Positions 36,434 through 44,997 of a DNA stretch of 64,000 nucleotides are shown one piece after another. Positions within the stretch are counted from its first letter, which is position 1, and each line of letters starts with the position of its first letter. Where the stretch lies: NCBI GenBank assembly GCA_003281385.1, contig QCCE01000004.1:1-64000 (forward strand), written 5' to 3'. A program made the position numbers and the translations under genes. This DNA comes from Prochlorococcus sp. AG-347-K17 (GTDB lineage: Bacteria; Cyanobacteriota; Cyanobacteriia; PCC-6307; Cyanobiaceae). Below the pieces are notes generated by a model that saw only the letters and a list, made by a program, of their open reading frames with translations, ran no database searches and had not been told where the DNA came from.

Positions 36434-36928
36434 ATGAATGAATCTAAATGTCCTGTTCCTAGAGATCAACAACCCACGAATGAATTCATAGAATTATCAA
36501 AATCTAAAATTTTTTCTTGGCCAAAAACAAAAAAGTCATTCATTCTTATATTGACAAAGTTCTGGGTAGGAGCTTTCGTTCTATTTCTTGTCATTTCTTC
36601 AGGAAGTGTATATTTCAAAACATCCCTCTTAAGATATATTCTTTTAAGTTTTTTTAGCAGCTTATCAATACCTCTTTTAATATCAATAAGGTTATATTTA
36701 GGTTGGAATCATATTTTTAAAAGATTAATATCTGAAAAAGTTGAATATGAGGAATCAGGTTGGTATGACGGTCAAGTATGGGAAAAGCCATTAGTTTTGA
36801 AAGAGAAAGAATCACTAATTGCCTCAATTGAAGTAAAGCCAATTCTAAAAAATTTAATTCAAATTTTATCTATTATTTCAGTCTTAGCTTTGTCTGGAAT
36901 TTTGATTTTTCAATATAACAATTTCTAA
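36434..36928 (+). CDS. CGLD27-like (DUF1230) membrane protein
   Basis: 164 residues. It opens CPVPRDQQPTNEFIELSKSK, then FSWP, the start pattern of the CGLD27/DUF1230 family of cyanobacteria, algae and plants. Three hydrophobic segments (about 40-58, 64-84, 143-160) surround WYDGQVWEKP. Mutants in algae point to iron-related or photosynthetic roles, not tested here. Its stop overlaps the next start (1 base). Confidence 0.8.
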   Translation: MNESKCPVPRDQQPTNEFIELSKSKIFSWPKTKKSFILILTKFWVGAFVLFLVISSGSVYFKTSLLRYILLSFFSSLSIPLLISIRLYLGWNHIFKRLISEKVEYEESGWYDGQVWEKPLVLKEKESLIASIEVKPILKNLIQILSIISVLALSGILIFQYNNF

Positions 36929-37893
36929 TGAATTCTAATTTCAAAAACCTCTACACTTCTAACAATCCTCCTTTACAAGCGACCTTAATGAGAGGATCAA
37001 ATATTGAGTCTATCCATAAAATTCATGCTGTTATTACCGACAAAAAAGGAAGGGTTTTAATGTGCGCAGGAAATCCAGAATATAAAAGTTTCATAAGATC
37101 AGCATTAAAACCTTTTCAAGCAATACCTTTCGTTAGTAGTGGAGCTGCATCGAAAATCAATAATGAAACAAAATCAATCGCATTAGCTTGCGGATCGCAT
37201 AGTGGATCTAAACTTCATTCAAGGGAAGCCTTCAAAATTTTATGGGAATATGACATTGATATAGATAATTTGAAATGTCCAAAATCCAGGACAAGTCCAT
37301 TAGAGCATAATTGTTCGGGTAAACATGCTGCCTTTTTAGCTACATGCAAAAAAATGAATTGGCCGTTAGATAGTTACTTAAAGGGGGATCATCCACTTCA
37401 AATTGAAATATTTAGGATTGTTTCTGAATTGCTTGAAATCCCTTCATCTGAAATAAATGCAGAACGTGATGATTGTGGTGCTCCTACTCTTTATTTAAAA
37501 CTATTAGAAATGTCGAAGTTATATTCACTTCTAAGTAGTTCCGAAAATGCTGAATTAGAACAGATAAGTAGAGCTATGACAATAAACCCAACAATGATTA
37601 GTGATGAAAATAAATTTGATACAGAAATAATTAAAGCTTCTCATGGGAAAGTTATAGGTAAAGGTGGTGCCGAGGGAATACAGTGTCTGTGTAAGGTAAA
37701 TGAAGGTATAGGATTAGCTTTGAAAGTAGAAGACGGTTCAAAAAGAGCAAAACATGCCGTAAGTCTTCACTTACTAAAACAGTTGGAGTGGATATCTGAC
37801 TTAAGAATTCAAGACATCGAAGAAAAGGTATTTAATTTTTCTGAAGGTGTGCGAATTGAAGTTAAAGGTAAATTAAAATTCCAAGAATCCTAA
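36928..37893 (+). CDS. L-asparaginase II-type enzyme
   Basis: 321 residues with RSALKPFQAIPFVSSGAA, ALACGSHSGSKLHSREAF, EHNCSGKHAAFLATCKK and DDCGAPTLYLKL, the pattern of the asparaginase II family (COG4448 type), which hydrolyses asparagine to aspartate and ammonia. Unlike E. coli AnsB it lacks a signal peptide, so it is probably cytoplasmic. It begins on the last base of the CGLD27 stop codon. Confidence 0.88.
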   Translation: MNSNFKNLYTSNNPPLQATLMRGSNIESIHKIHAVITDKKGRVLMCAGNPEYKSFIRSALKPFQAIPFVSSGAASKINNETKSIALACGSHSGSKLHSREAFKILWEYDIDIDNLKCPKSRTSPLEHNCSGKHAAFLATCKKMNWPLDSYLKGDHPLQIEIFRIVSELLEIPSSEINAERDDCGAPTLYLKLLEMSKLYSLLSSSENAELEQISRAMTINPTMISDENKFDTEIIKASHGKVIGKGGAEGIQCLCKVNEGIGLALKVEDGSKRAKHAVSLHLLKQLEWISDLRIQDIEEKVFNFSEGVRIEVKGKLKFQES

Positions 37894-37939
37894 AAAAAAC
37901 AAAGAAAATAACCCTTTCAGATGTATGCTATATGTATGA

Positions 37940-38016
<77 letters not shown>

Positions 38017-38020
38017 TTTT

Positions 38021-38047
38021 AAGGCAGCTTCACAGCTGCTTTTTTTA
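38021..38047 (+). terminator. Rho-independent terminator after tRNA-fMet
   Basis: GCAGC (38024-38028) pairs with GCTGC (38035-38039), extended by T-A inside and by G-T/A-T pairs outside, with a 4-base loop and a run of seven T. It lies 7 bases after the encoded CCA and ends the tRNA transcript. Confidence 0.85.
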
Positions 38048-38129
38048 TTATTTGTAACAGTTGCAGCAACCATAGTGATGTAATAAAACTATAGGTTTTT
38101 ATATCGCACTGGAAAGTGCTGATTAGAAA

Positions 38130-38231
38130 CTACTTTATATCCTTTTGAATAGAGAATCTCAAGTCAACTCTTACTAGTAGACCAATAATGATAAAAAAAA
38201 TTCCAATGTATGAGTTCAAAGATAATTCCAA
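38130..38231 (-). CDS. Possible 33-residue membrane peptide
   Basis: From TTG at 38231 to TAG at 38130 it reads MELSLNSYIGIFFIIIGLL followed by VRVDLRFSIQKDIK: one hydrophobic helix followed by a basic tail. The shape is like small photosynthetic subunits, but no family is recognised and the start is TTG without a clear ribosome site. The surrounding 358 bases between the tRNA and the next gene show no other ORF. Confidence 0.35.
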   Translation of the reverse strand: MELSLNSYIGIFFIIIGLLVRVDLRFSIQKDIK

Positions 38232-38374
38232 AATATTTAATTAATTTTCTAGCTAAATATTAGCTCACAAATCTCACCTATTAAATATGCTTATAAAAAG
38301 TATTTTAATAAATCTGAATTTTGACCATTTTCATCATAAATAAGTAATTTTATGAATTAAAGTGAGGTATATCC

Positions 38375-38536
38375 ATGTTAGAAAATTATATGCAGAATTT
38401 GCTACAGCGTGATTTAGGTTCAAGCCTGCTATCAATAGCTGTAATACTAGGATGGTTAGGACTGTTTTTTGTATTCTTGAGAATATTAACAATTTCAATA
38501 AAAAGAATCCTTGAATTAATTTTTAAAAAATCTTAA
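38375..38536 (+). CDS. 53-residue single-pass membrane protein, unknown
   Basis: ATG at 38375, preceded by GAGG 8 bases upstream (38363-38366). The peptide has a short polar N-terminus (MLENYMQNLLQRDLGSS), a hydrophobic helix (about 18-40) and a basic C-terminus (SIKRILELIFKKS). Too short for a long-ORF scan. The membrane topology and ribosome site support it as real; function unknown. Confidence 0.6.
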   Translation: MLENYMQNLLQRDLGSSLLSIAVILGWLGLFFVFLRILTISIKRILELIFKKS

Positions 38537-38603
38537 TTAAGATAATTAAATTATTTATTATTGGTCACATATTTTTAAGATCAGTAGGTATAATAACCTA
38601 AAA

Positions 38604-38993
38604 ATGTCAATTTTAGATGATGCAAAGATAGGCAATTTTGTTCAAGTAAATTTAGAACTATCAAAAGATAGACTTACTAAAGAAGTTATTGATGCTATAA
38701 ACGTTTCTTCAGTAGGTAAGATAAGCGATTTTAGAATAACTGACGGAAAAGGTATAGGAGTTATTTTAAAATTATCTAATGGAAAAGACCAATGGTTTTT
38801 TGAAGATGAAATTGACCTCCTTGACGAAAATGGTAATGTAATTAAAAAAAATAATGAAAAAAAAGAGAATAGTAATTTTATATCTGATTTTTTTAGAGGA
38901 TTAAATTATGAAAATAAAAATGAGGTAGGCCAATTACTTAATCCAATAAACTTTTTTATCTGGCTGATTGTATCTTTTAAAGATATTTTTTAA
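38604..38993 (+). CDS. DUF2862-family protein
   Basis: 129 residues. The first half (VGKISDFRITDGKGIGVILKL and QWFFEDEIDLL) matches DUF2862, a small cyanobacterial domain of unknown function. The second half ends in NPINFFIWLIVSFKDIF, a hydrophobic segment, perhaps a membrane anchor. Confidence 0.75.
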   Translation: MSILDDAKIGNFVQVNLELSKDRLTKEVIDAINVSSVGKISDFRITDGKGIGVILKLSNGKDQWFFEDEIDLLDENGNVIKKNNEKKENSNFISDFFRGLNYENKNEVGQLLNPINFFIWLIVSFKDIF

Positions 38994-39067
38994 TCTGTTA
39001 ATAATTTTTCTAAAATAATAAAAATTCTATAATTTATTTAAATTAAAATTTCGTAATTAAAATTGAA

Positions 39068-40063
39068 ATGGCACAAAATATTATTCATGTAAGTAATTTA
39101 TCTAAGTCATTTAATATATCTTCTAAAAAACCAGGCTTAAAAGGAACAATTAAACATTTTTTTAGAAGACAAACAAAAAGTTTAAAAGTTATAAAAGATA
39201 TTAGTTTTGAAATTAAAGAAGGGGAAATAGTAGGTTTTCTAGGTGCTAATGGAGCTGGGAAGACAACAATTTTAAAAATGCTTTGTGGCTTAATTTATCC
39301 AAGTGAAGGTTCGATTTTGGTTTCAGGCTACTTGCCCTACAGGAGAAAAGAAAATTTCCTAAAGAATATCACCTTAATAATGGGACAAAAGCAACAACTT
39401 ATTTGGGATCTTCCGCCAATTGAATCATTTTATTTGAATGCATCAATATATGATTTAGATAAGTTCGAAGCTAAAAGGAGAATAAAAAAACTATCAGAAA
39501 TGCTTGAAATTGATGAAGAGCTATTCATACCTGTTAGAAAACTCTCATTAGGTCAGCGTATGAAGTCAGAATTACTAGCAGCTTTGATACATGAACCAAA
39601 TATTCTATTTTTAGACGAGCCCACACTTGGATTAGATATTAATGCACAGAGAAATTTAAGAAAATTCCTTCAAAAATATAATAAGGAAACTAATGCAACG
39701 ATATGTCTAACTAGTCATTACATGAAAGATATTACATCGCTATGCAAGAGAGTAATATGTGTTCACGAAGGGGCTATATCATATGATGGAAAACTTGACC
39801 TACTATTAAAAAAACTATCCCCCGTTAAAGAAATATTAATAGTTTGTCGCTCAGAAGAAGATGCAATTAAATTAGAAAATTTCGGTTTTGATGTTAAAAA
39901 TAAAATAAAGAATGAAATTACTATAAAGATTGAGAACAACTCTATTACCTCTGCACTAAAAACCATCCTAAATAATTTTAATATTGAAGACCTTTTTATA
40001 AATGAACCCCCCATAGATGAAATTATTGGAAGGGTATTAATAAAAAAAGATTATGATATTTAA
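39068..40063 (+). CDS. ABC-2 exporter ATP-binding protein
   Basis: 331 residues. Walker A GANGAGKTT (about 59-67), signature LSLGQRMKSELLAAL and Walker B NILFLDEPTLGLD. The C-terminal extension past residue 240 is typical of the COG4586 subfamily, which pairs with two ABC-2 (DUF990-type) permeases. It overlaps the first permease gene by 11 bases. Substrate unknown. Confidence 0.9.
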   Translation: MAQNIIHVSNLSKSFNISSKKPGLKGTIKHFFRRQTKSLKVIKDISFEIKEGEIVGFLGANGAGKTTILKMLCGLIYPSEGSILVSGYLPYRRKENFLKNITLIMGQKQQLIWDLPPIESFYLNASIYDLDKFEAKRRIKKLSEMLEIDEELFIPVRKLSLGQRMKSELLAALIHEPNILFLDEPTLGLDINAQRNLRKFLQKYNKETNATICLTSHYMKDITSLCKRVICVHEGAISYDGKLDLLLKKLSPVKEILIVCRSEEDAIKLENFGFDVKNKIKNEITIKIENNSITSALKTILNNFNIEDLFINEPPIDEIIGRVLIKKDYDI

Positions 40064-40847
40064 TTTGATTAACCGTAAAATATTCACCTTATTAAAAGTC
40101 CAATATTCAAACATGTTGGAATATAGGATAGAAATTGCATTATGGGCAATTTCAGGGATTATTCCTTTTTTCATGTTAAACATTTGGACAAATAATAATC
40201 TAAATGAATCCATAAACATTAGTGATGTTATGTTGTCTAGGTATTTCTTATGTGCTTTTTTTGTTAGACAGTTTTCTGTAGTTTGGGTTGTATTTAGTTT
40301 TGAAGAGGATTCTCTTATGGGGAAAGTATCACCCTATTTAATCCAACCTTTAAATCCATTTTTCAGATATTTTGCACAACATCTTGCTGAACAAATAACA
40401 AGATTTCCTTTTGCACTAATAATAGCTTTTTTCTTTTTTATTTTTAATCCAGAAAGTATATGGATACCAAATTTAGGTATTTTATTATTATCGATAGTAT
40501 CTACTTTCTTATCCTTCTTAATTCAATTTTTAATTCAGTCAATAGTTGCATGTCTTTGTTTCTGGACAGAGAAAGCATCATCGATAGAAAGATTGTTATT
40601 TATTCCAACTTTATTTTTATCAGGGCTTTTAGCTCCAGTAGTTTCATTTCCTGCATATGTTAAATCTTGGATTTATTTAACTCCTTTCCCATATCTAATT
40701 GATTTCCCTGCGAACTTATTATCAGGTAATAAAACAAATATTAGTGGAGGCTTAAGTATGCAAATTCTATGGATTCTTTTACTTTTCCCATTATTTAAGA
40801 AAATCTGGTCTGAAGGAACGAAAAAATATACAGCTATGGGGTCATGA
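40053..40847 (+). CDS. ABC-2 permease, first subunit
   Basis: 264 residues with about six membrane helices. The N-terminal LLKVQYSNMLEYRIEIALWA and later FPAYVKSWIYLTPFPYLIDFP resemble DUF990-type permeases. The start at 40053 overlaps the ATPase gene by 11 bases and its end overlaps the next gene by 4, so three genes form one transporter operon. Confidence 0.85.
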   Translation: MIFNLINRKIFTLLKVQYSNMLEYRIEIALWAISGIIPFFMLNIWTNNNLNESINISDVMLSRYFLCAFFVRQFSVVWVVFSFEEDSLMGKVSPYLIQPLNPFFRYFAQHLAEQITRFPFALIIAFFFFIFNPESIWIPNLGILLLSIVSTFLSFLIQFLIQSIVACLCFWTEKASSIERLLFIPTLFLSGLLAPVVSFPAYVKSWIYLTPFPYLIDFPANLLSGNKTNISGGLSMQILWILLLFPLFKKIWSEGTKKYTAMGS

Positions 40848-41638
40848 ATTTAAGAAAATATCAAAAAGTATATAAAAAATTCCTACATACTTCTTTGGCC
40901 GCTGAATTAGAGTATAAGGCAAATATATTGGTTGATTTAATTACTGCAATTTTAAGTTTAATAGGGAGTATTTTTCTATTATCTATTTTCTTTCAAAATA
41001 ATGGCTATATAGGAGGGTGGAAATTTGAACAGGCACTTATAATTCAAGGTATTTATACAATTTTGAATGGAATAACAAATACATGGTTCAATCCTAACCT
41101 TACAGAAATAGTTAAACATATAAGAGAAGGAACATTAGACTTCGTACTTTTAAAACCCATTGATAGTCAATTTTTTATTTCTTTAAAAAAAATAAATCCA
41201 TCTGGATTTTTAGAAATAATGCTGGGATTTTTCTTATTATTCTTCTGCATAAGAATAAATCAAATAAATTTAAATTTAAGTTTTCTGTCCCTATCTTTGA
41301 TAACAATGAGTTGTTCTATTTGTATTTTATATAGCCTATGGTTTTTCATCTCTACCACTACTATTTGGTTTGTTAAGACTTGGAACGCGATAGAAGTGTT
41401 GCGATCATTCCTTTATATTGGAAGATTTCCTCTAAATTCATTTTCATTTTCTTTAAGAATTTTTTTTAGTGTTTTCATTCCTATTGCATTCATAACTACA
41501 ATTCCTTCTGAGGTTTTTCTAGGACTTTCTCAATTGTGGAAAATATCGTTAGAAGTCATTATTGCTTCAATATTTCTTATAACTTCACGTAAGTTCTGGA
41601 TATTTGCACTGAAATTCTATTCATCAGCATCTAGCTAA
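40844..41638 (+). CDS. ABC-2 permease, second subunit
   Basis: 264 residues, also with about six helices (for example the LVDLITAILSLIGSIFLLSIFF stretch, abridged here to LVDLITAILSLIG). REGTLDFVLLKPIDSQF is a typical ABC-2 block. Equal in length to its partner, with which it probably forms a heterodimer driven by the ATPase at 39068. The operon ends here; the next genes converge. Confidence 0.85.
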   Translation: MNLRKYQKVYKKFLHTSLAAELEYKANILVDLITAILSLIGSIFLLSIFFQNNGYIGGWKFEQALIIQGIYTILNGITNTWFNPNLTEIVKHIREGTLDFVLLKPIDSQFFISLKKINPSGFLEIMLGFFLLFFCIRINQINLNLSFLSLSLITMSCSICILYSLWFFISTTTIWFVKTWNAIEVLRSFLYIGRFPLNSFSFSLRIFFSVFIPIAFITTIPSEVFLGLSQLWKISLEVIIASIFLITSRKFWIFALKFYSSASS

Positions 41639-41641
41639 ATA

Positions 41642-41908
41642 TTATTTATTAACCACCCTGCAAAATTCCCAAATTTGTTGTTTACTTTTCAAATTAGAAA
41701 GGCTCGATAATTTCTTAAAATAAACCTTAGATTTTTCAACAGATAAAAGCCTACAGTTATATTCAATTTTATGATTTCTAGATATTATTCCTAGTTTGAG
41801 TGCAACATCGCAAAGGGTAATTATTAAAGTAAGAAAAAATACTATACCTAAAAATTTTGAAAATGATTTTGAATAATTTTCATTCTCAGTTTTTAATTCA
41901 AACTTCAT
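41642..41908 (-). CDS. Small membrane protein, unknown
   Basis: 88 residues with one central hydrophobic helix (about 19-41, FLGIVFFLTLIITLCDVA). The tail is basic with two cysteines (YNCRLLS and EFCRVV). It overlaps the next gene upstream by one base (ATGA type), so the two are coupled. No family recognised. Confidence 0.5.
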   Translation of the reverse strand: MKFELKTENENYSKSFSKFLGIVFFLTLIITLCDVALKLGIISRNHKIEYNCRLLSVEKSKVYFKKLSSLSNLKSKQQIWEFCRVVNK

Positions 41909-42135
41909 TAATTAACTATATGCTGAGGGCACTTAATTGCAGCAATAGCAACAGCCGTAACTTTAAAATTTTCTGAATTCTCGATAACCTTTTTTACCTC
42001 TAATGGTCCAAATTTATTACTTGCATCACTGTACGAAAGAAGTAAAGATTTATAATTATCATGTCCTAGATTTCTATATTCACAGAAATTATCCCCAACA
42101 TAGTTCAAAAGAGTAAGTAAAGTTAATTCAATCAT
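41908..42135 (-). CDS. Small soluble protein, unknown
   Basis: 75 residues with an acidic/neutral composition and two cysteines (NFCEYRN and IKCPQH). No membrane segment or motif is recognised. It is coupled to the downstream gene at 41642. Both border the accessory region. Confidence 0.45.
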   Translation of the reverse strand: MIELTLLTLLNYVGDNFCEYRNLGHDNYKSLLLSYSDASNKFGPLEVKKVIENSENFKVTAVAIAAIKCPQHIVN

Positions 42136-42305
42136 TAAAACTTTTTTCTAGCAAAGTTCCTACGAATGATACTGTGCAGGATATTTTTAACAAGTAAAAT
42201 TTCCAAAAACACTTGAAATCACAAAAAAAGGTTTTTCTTTTATAATTTTAAAATAACAAAATTATTTCAGAATTAAAAAATTTACATAAAAGAAAATAAT
42301 CAAAG

Positions 42306-42319
42306 CACTACCCGTAGTG
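42306..42319. promoter_or_regulatory. Perfect inverted repeat over the -35 region
   Basis: CACTAC-CC-GTAGTG, a 14-base perfect palindrome with a 2-base spacer. It covers the place where the -35 box of the predicted small RNA promoter would lie (17 bases before the TATAAT), so it could be an operator or activator site. Confidence 0.5.
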
Positions 42320-42328
42320 TACTATCAG

Positions 42329-42334
42329 TATAAT
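42329..42334 (+). promoter_or_regulatory. -10 box of the predicted small RNA
   Basis: A perfect TATAAT; transcription would start near 42341. No TTGACA-like -35 is present at the right distance, the position being taken by the palindrome, which suggests an activator-dependent promoter. Confidence 0.55.
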
Positions 42335-42340
42335 CTTTGC

Positions 42341-42429
42341 GCTATAGATAGGGGGTTGCATTTTTTAAGAAATTGGTTTAAAAATAAGATTCCCCATCAC
42401 CCGGCCTCACAAATGTGAGGCCTTTTTTT
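42341..42429 (+). ncRNA. Predicted small RNA, about 89 nt
   Basis: Defined by the TATAAT upstream and the terminator at its 3' end. It contains GATAGGGG near the 5' end and CCCCATC at 42392-42398, which can pair and close a large internal loop. There is no ORF. It does not match the 4.5S, 6S, tmRNA or RNase P sequences as I know them. It may be one of the Yfr-type cyanobacterial small RNAs, but I cannot identify which. Confidence 0.55.
42403..42429 (+). terminator. Strong rho-independent terminator
   Basis: GGCCTCAC (42403-42410), loop AAAT, GTGAGGCC (42415-42422), then seven T. An 8-bp perfect stem that is very GC-rich against its surroundings, clearly a terminator, with no protein gene ending before it on this strand. 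Confidence 0.88.
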
Positions 42430-42591
42430 ATTGTGTTTAAAATAAGGTCTTTTTAAAAATATTTATTAAATAAAAAGAGTTATACATTTACCTCCTTTGA
42501 TAGTGGATAAAGAAAATAATTAATTTGTCTTTTAACTAAATAATCCTGCTTTAGACTTTTTTCAAATAATTTACTGGAAGTCTGAATTAAT

Positions 42592-43404
42592 TTATAAAAA
42601 ACTTTTTATGGATTTAACCAACAAGCTGATACCGACCAAAATACAAACTGTTGTGAAAGTTTTCTTAATTAATACATTTCCAGTTAATTTTGATAAGTGA
42701 GCCCCGAAATATCCTCCTGTAAAAGAACCAATTATTAAAAGTATTAATATATTCGAAGGTACAGATCCTATTTTAGTTAAAAAAACTGCTCCAATAAAAT
42801 TCCAAAAAATCCCAACAGTAAAGAATGTCAAACTTATAGCTTTAAGAAAATCCATTTCAAAAGTTTTTATTAAAAGTATTGTTACAAGCAATCCAGTACC
42901 TGAAGAAATAGAACCATTCAAAATGCCTATAAGGAAAATAAAAATCAAAAATCTAATTTTATGAACCAAATAAAGCTTATTTTTACTAGATGACAACCCC
43001 AAATTTGGTTTAAGGAATGAATAAAAAGCTAATAATATTGAAATTATTCCTAATATTAAGTACAAATATTTTTCTGAAATATATTCAACTATAGAAGTGC
43101 CTAAAATAACACCTGGCAAGCCAAAAATTAAAATTTGCCAAGCAATATTAATATCATTACCTAGAGATTTGTAATTTCTTAGTGAACCCCCTATTCCTAA
43201 TGCTACTGTTGCTAATTTATGACTAGCCAGAGACTGATAATAAGGAACACCAGATAAAATCAGCGCTGGTAATTGTAGTAATCCTGCTCCTCCTCCAGAA
43301 ATTGCTGAGAAAGTATTAGAAAAAAAGGATATCAAAAAGATATAAATACTTTTAAATAGAGAATGATCAGAACTAGCTATTAATTTTGTTAAAAAATAAA
43401 GCAT
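42592..43404 (-). CDS. TauE/SafE-family membrane permease
   Basis: 270 residues and about eight membrane helices in two halves. FSAISGGGAGLLQLPALILSG and the second-half ILNGSISSGTGLLVTILLI are the repeated glycine-rich signatures of TauE/SafE (DUF81) sulfite or organosulfur anion exporters. The substrate is unknown. It stands alone. Confidence 0.82.
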   Translation of the reverse strand: MLYFLTKLIASSDHSLFKSIYIFLISFFSNTFSAISGGGAGLLQLPALILSGVPYYQSLASHKLATVALGIGGSLRNYKSLGNDINIAWQILIFGLPGVILGTSIVEYISEKYLYLILGIISILLAFYSFLKPNLGLSSSKNKLYLVHKIRFLIFIFLIGILNGSISSGTGLLVTILLIKTFEMDFLKAISLTFFTVGIFWNFIGAVFLTKIGSVPSNILILLIIGSFTGGYFGAHLSKLTGNVLIKKTFTTVCILVGISLLVKSIKSFL

Positions 43405-43541
43405 TAACTATAATTTACCTTTGTTTTAATAATTAAAGATTATTATTTTTATAATTAATTTAAAACTTATAAAGTAATCTCTTATCTTTTTCAATAATAT
43501 TTTTAAAAAACTGTTATTATCAAAAAATAGTCAAGAATATT

Positions 43542-43883
43542 ATGCATAAACAAGATGCAATTTACCTTGAACAATTTTGTCCAAAGATAAGTAATAAAAA
43601 TTGGAGAGATTCACTTAATAAACTCACTAAGTTTAAATGTATTTATTGCGGAAAACCATCAGAATCGCTTGATCACCTTCATCCAATGTCAAAAGGTGGT
43701 ACGAGCAGCACCAGTAATTGCGTCCCATGTTGTTTGTCATGTAATGGTAAGAAATCAGATTCAGAAGTTCTTAGTTGGTATAGAAAACAAAATTTTTATG
43801 ATCCTCGAAGGGCTATGGCGATACGAGCATGGTTTAATGATGATTTAAAATTAGCTTCAGTTCTTTTGAACTACTTAAATTAA
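43542..43883 (+). CDS. Stand-alone HNH endonuclease-domain protein
   Basis: 113 residues. A zinc finger C33-x-x-C36 pairs with C64-x-x-C67, and the HNH core is D44-H45-L-H47-P, then TSNCVPCCLSCNGKKSD. This is a complete HNH nuclease fold without any extra domain. Such proteins occur as homing-type, restriction-type or housekeeping nucleases. No intron, intein or methyltransferase is seen next to it. Confidence 0.82.
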   Translation: MHKQDAIYLEQFCPKISNKNWRDSLNKLTKFKCIYCGKPSESLDHLHPMSKGGTSSTSNCVPCCLSCNGKKSDSEVLSWYRKQNFYDPRRAMAIRAWFNDDLKLASVLLNYLN

Positions 43884-43973
43884 ACTATGTAAATATAAAT
43901 TGTTTGAGCTTCAAAAAAATTTTTGTACTTTTTTGGATAGATTTTTCCAATTCAAGAAAATAATTAATATTTA

Positions 43974-44165
43974 TTAAATAATGTTTTTTATTTCTGGATT
44001 TATTTTATTACTGAAAATCGCAATATTAGAATAATCATCTTTCCACATTATTGGCGACTCGATAACCTTCCTCTCTGGGGACTTAACTGAAAAAATCAAT
44101 CCAAATACAAAAAGAATAGTAATCAAAATTATAGTTAATGCTAATTTGTCTGAAATATTATTCAT
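43974..44165 (-). CDS. Small signal-anchored protein, unknown
   Basis: 63 residues, with one N-terminal membrane helix (about 8-27, LALTIILITILFVFGLIFSV) and a short polar C-terminus. It starts 9 bases after the stop of the secreted-protein gene on the same strand, so it probably shares a transcript with it. Confidence 0.5.
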   Translation of the reverse strand: MNNISDKLALTIILITILFVFGLIFSVKSPERKVIESPIMWKDDYSNIAIFSNKINPEIKNII

Positions 44166-44174
44166 TAACCTAAT

Positions 44175-44576
44175 CTATCTTGAAAAATTTTTGTCAGGAG
44201 TAGTTTTTTCGTAAATTTCAAGAAAATATGATTTAAAGTAATCAACTCCATCCTTTCCAATTAATCCAAATGACCATCCACAATCATTCACAACTTGCAA
44301 TGAAATTTGATTTGCTAAGTCGCTTTTCTCAATCCATTTTTTCTGTGGATTATATGAGAAAGATATAATATTTTCAGTTTTTACAATAGCTGATTTCATT
44401 GCTTCATCTTTAGAAAAACCATTTTGAATAGCATTGCAATATTTCTTAGAGAAATTATTAGAGATCCTATTTTGTAGCAAACTAACACTAGGGTCTGACG
44501 TATCAAAAACTAAACCTATTGCTGGTTTTGTTTGATAAATTATAAATAAAAGTAAGCAAAAAAAGAATTTTAACAA
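44175..44576 (-). CDS. Small secreted two-cysteine protein, unknown
   Basis: 133 residues from a TTG start. A signal peptide (MLKFFFCLLLFIIYQTKPAIG) is followed by a mature domain with SKKYCNAIQNGFSKDEAMKSA and VVNDCGWSF. It has the same layout as the protein at 63286-63678 (Cys after F-x-K, then A-x-x-x-G, then a C-terminal NDCG/DNCG), so the two look like distant paralogues exported to the periplasm or lumen. Function unknown. Confidence 0.6.
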   Translation of the reverse strand: MLKFFFCLLLFIIYQTKPAIGLVFDTSDPSVSLLQNRISNNFSKKYCNAIQNGFSKDEAMKSAIVKTENIISFSYNPQKKWIEKSDLANQISLQVVNDCGWSFGLIGKDGVDYFKSYFLEIYEKTTPDKNFSR

Positions 44577-44728
44577 CAGCTAATAATAAATACTCTATAG
44601 ATAATACAATATTACTTTAAAAATATCTTTTCAATTAAATCTGGTAATAATAAAAAGCAAATTAAATTTCAATTTATTAAAAATTCAAAGTATTGAGATA
44701 AGTTAAGTAATAATAGTCAGAGGTTTAT

Positions 44729-44962
44729 TTGATTACTTATATGTACGATACATTGATGACATTGCTATTTTTTCCTAATTGGACAAATGGATTACCTTCA
44801 GATTTCTTAATTCTTCATTTTTTTGTTGGAGCTGTAATTTTCCCATTCAACATGATTCATGCTAAAGCAAGAAAAATTGACAGTCAAAACCCGCAGGAAG
44901 CAGCTAATGGGTATAAAAATTCAGACAATGCTGAATTTTTTGGATACGAACAAATCAATTAG
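44729..44962 (+). CDS. Small membrane protein, unknown
   Basis: 77 residues. The TTG at 44729 is chosen because a CAGAGG ribosome site (44718-44723) lies 5 bases upstream, whereas the ATG at 44741 is 17 bases away. One or two hydrophobic stretches (about 8-19 and 24-42) are followed by a polar tail. It is followed by another small membrane gene on the same strand. Confidence 0.55.
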   Translation: MITYMYDTLMTLLFFPNWTNGLPSDFLILHFFVGAVIFPFNMIHAKARKIDSQNPQEAANGYKNSDNAEFFGYEQIN

Positions 44963-44997
44963 ATTCAATAAAATTTCATTAAGGAATTAATTTATTG

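Larger units (their letters stand above)
42136..42591. other. 455-base gene-poor region holding a predicted small RNA
   Basis: No convincing ORF on either strand. The middle carries a promoter, an inverted repeat and a strong terminator that frame a predicted small RNA (listed separately). The flanks (42136-42300 and 42430-42591) are AT-rich and show nothing I can support. Confidence 0.6.
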
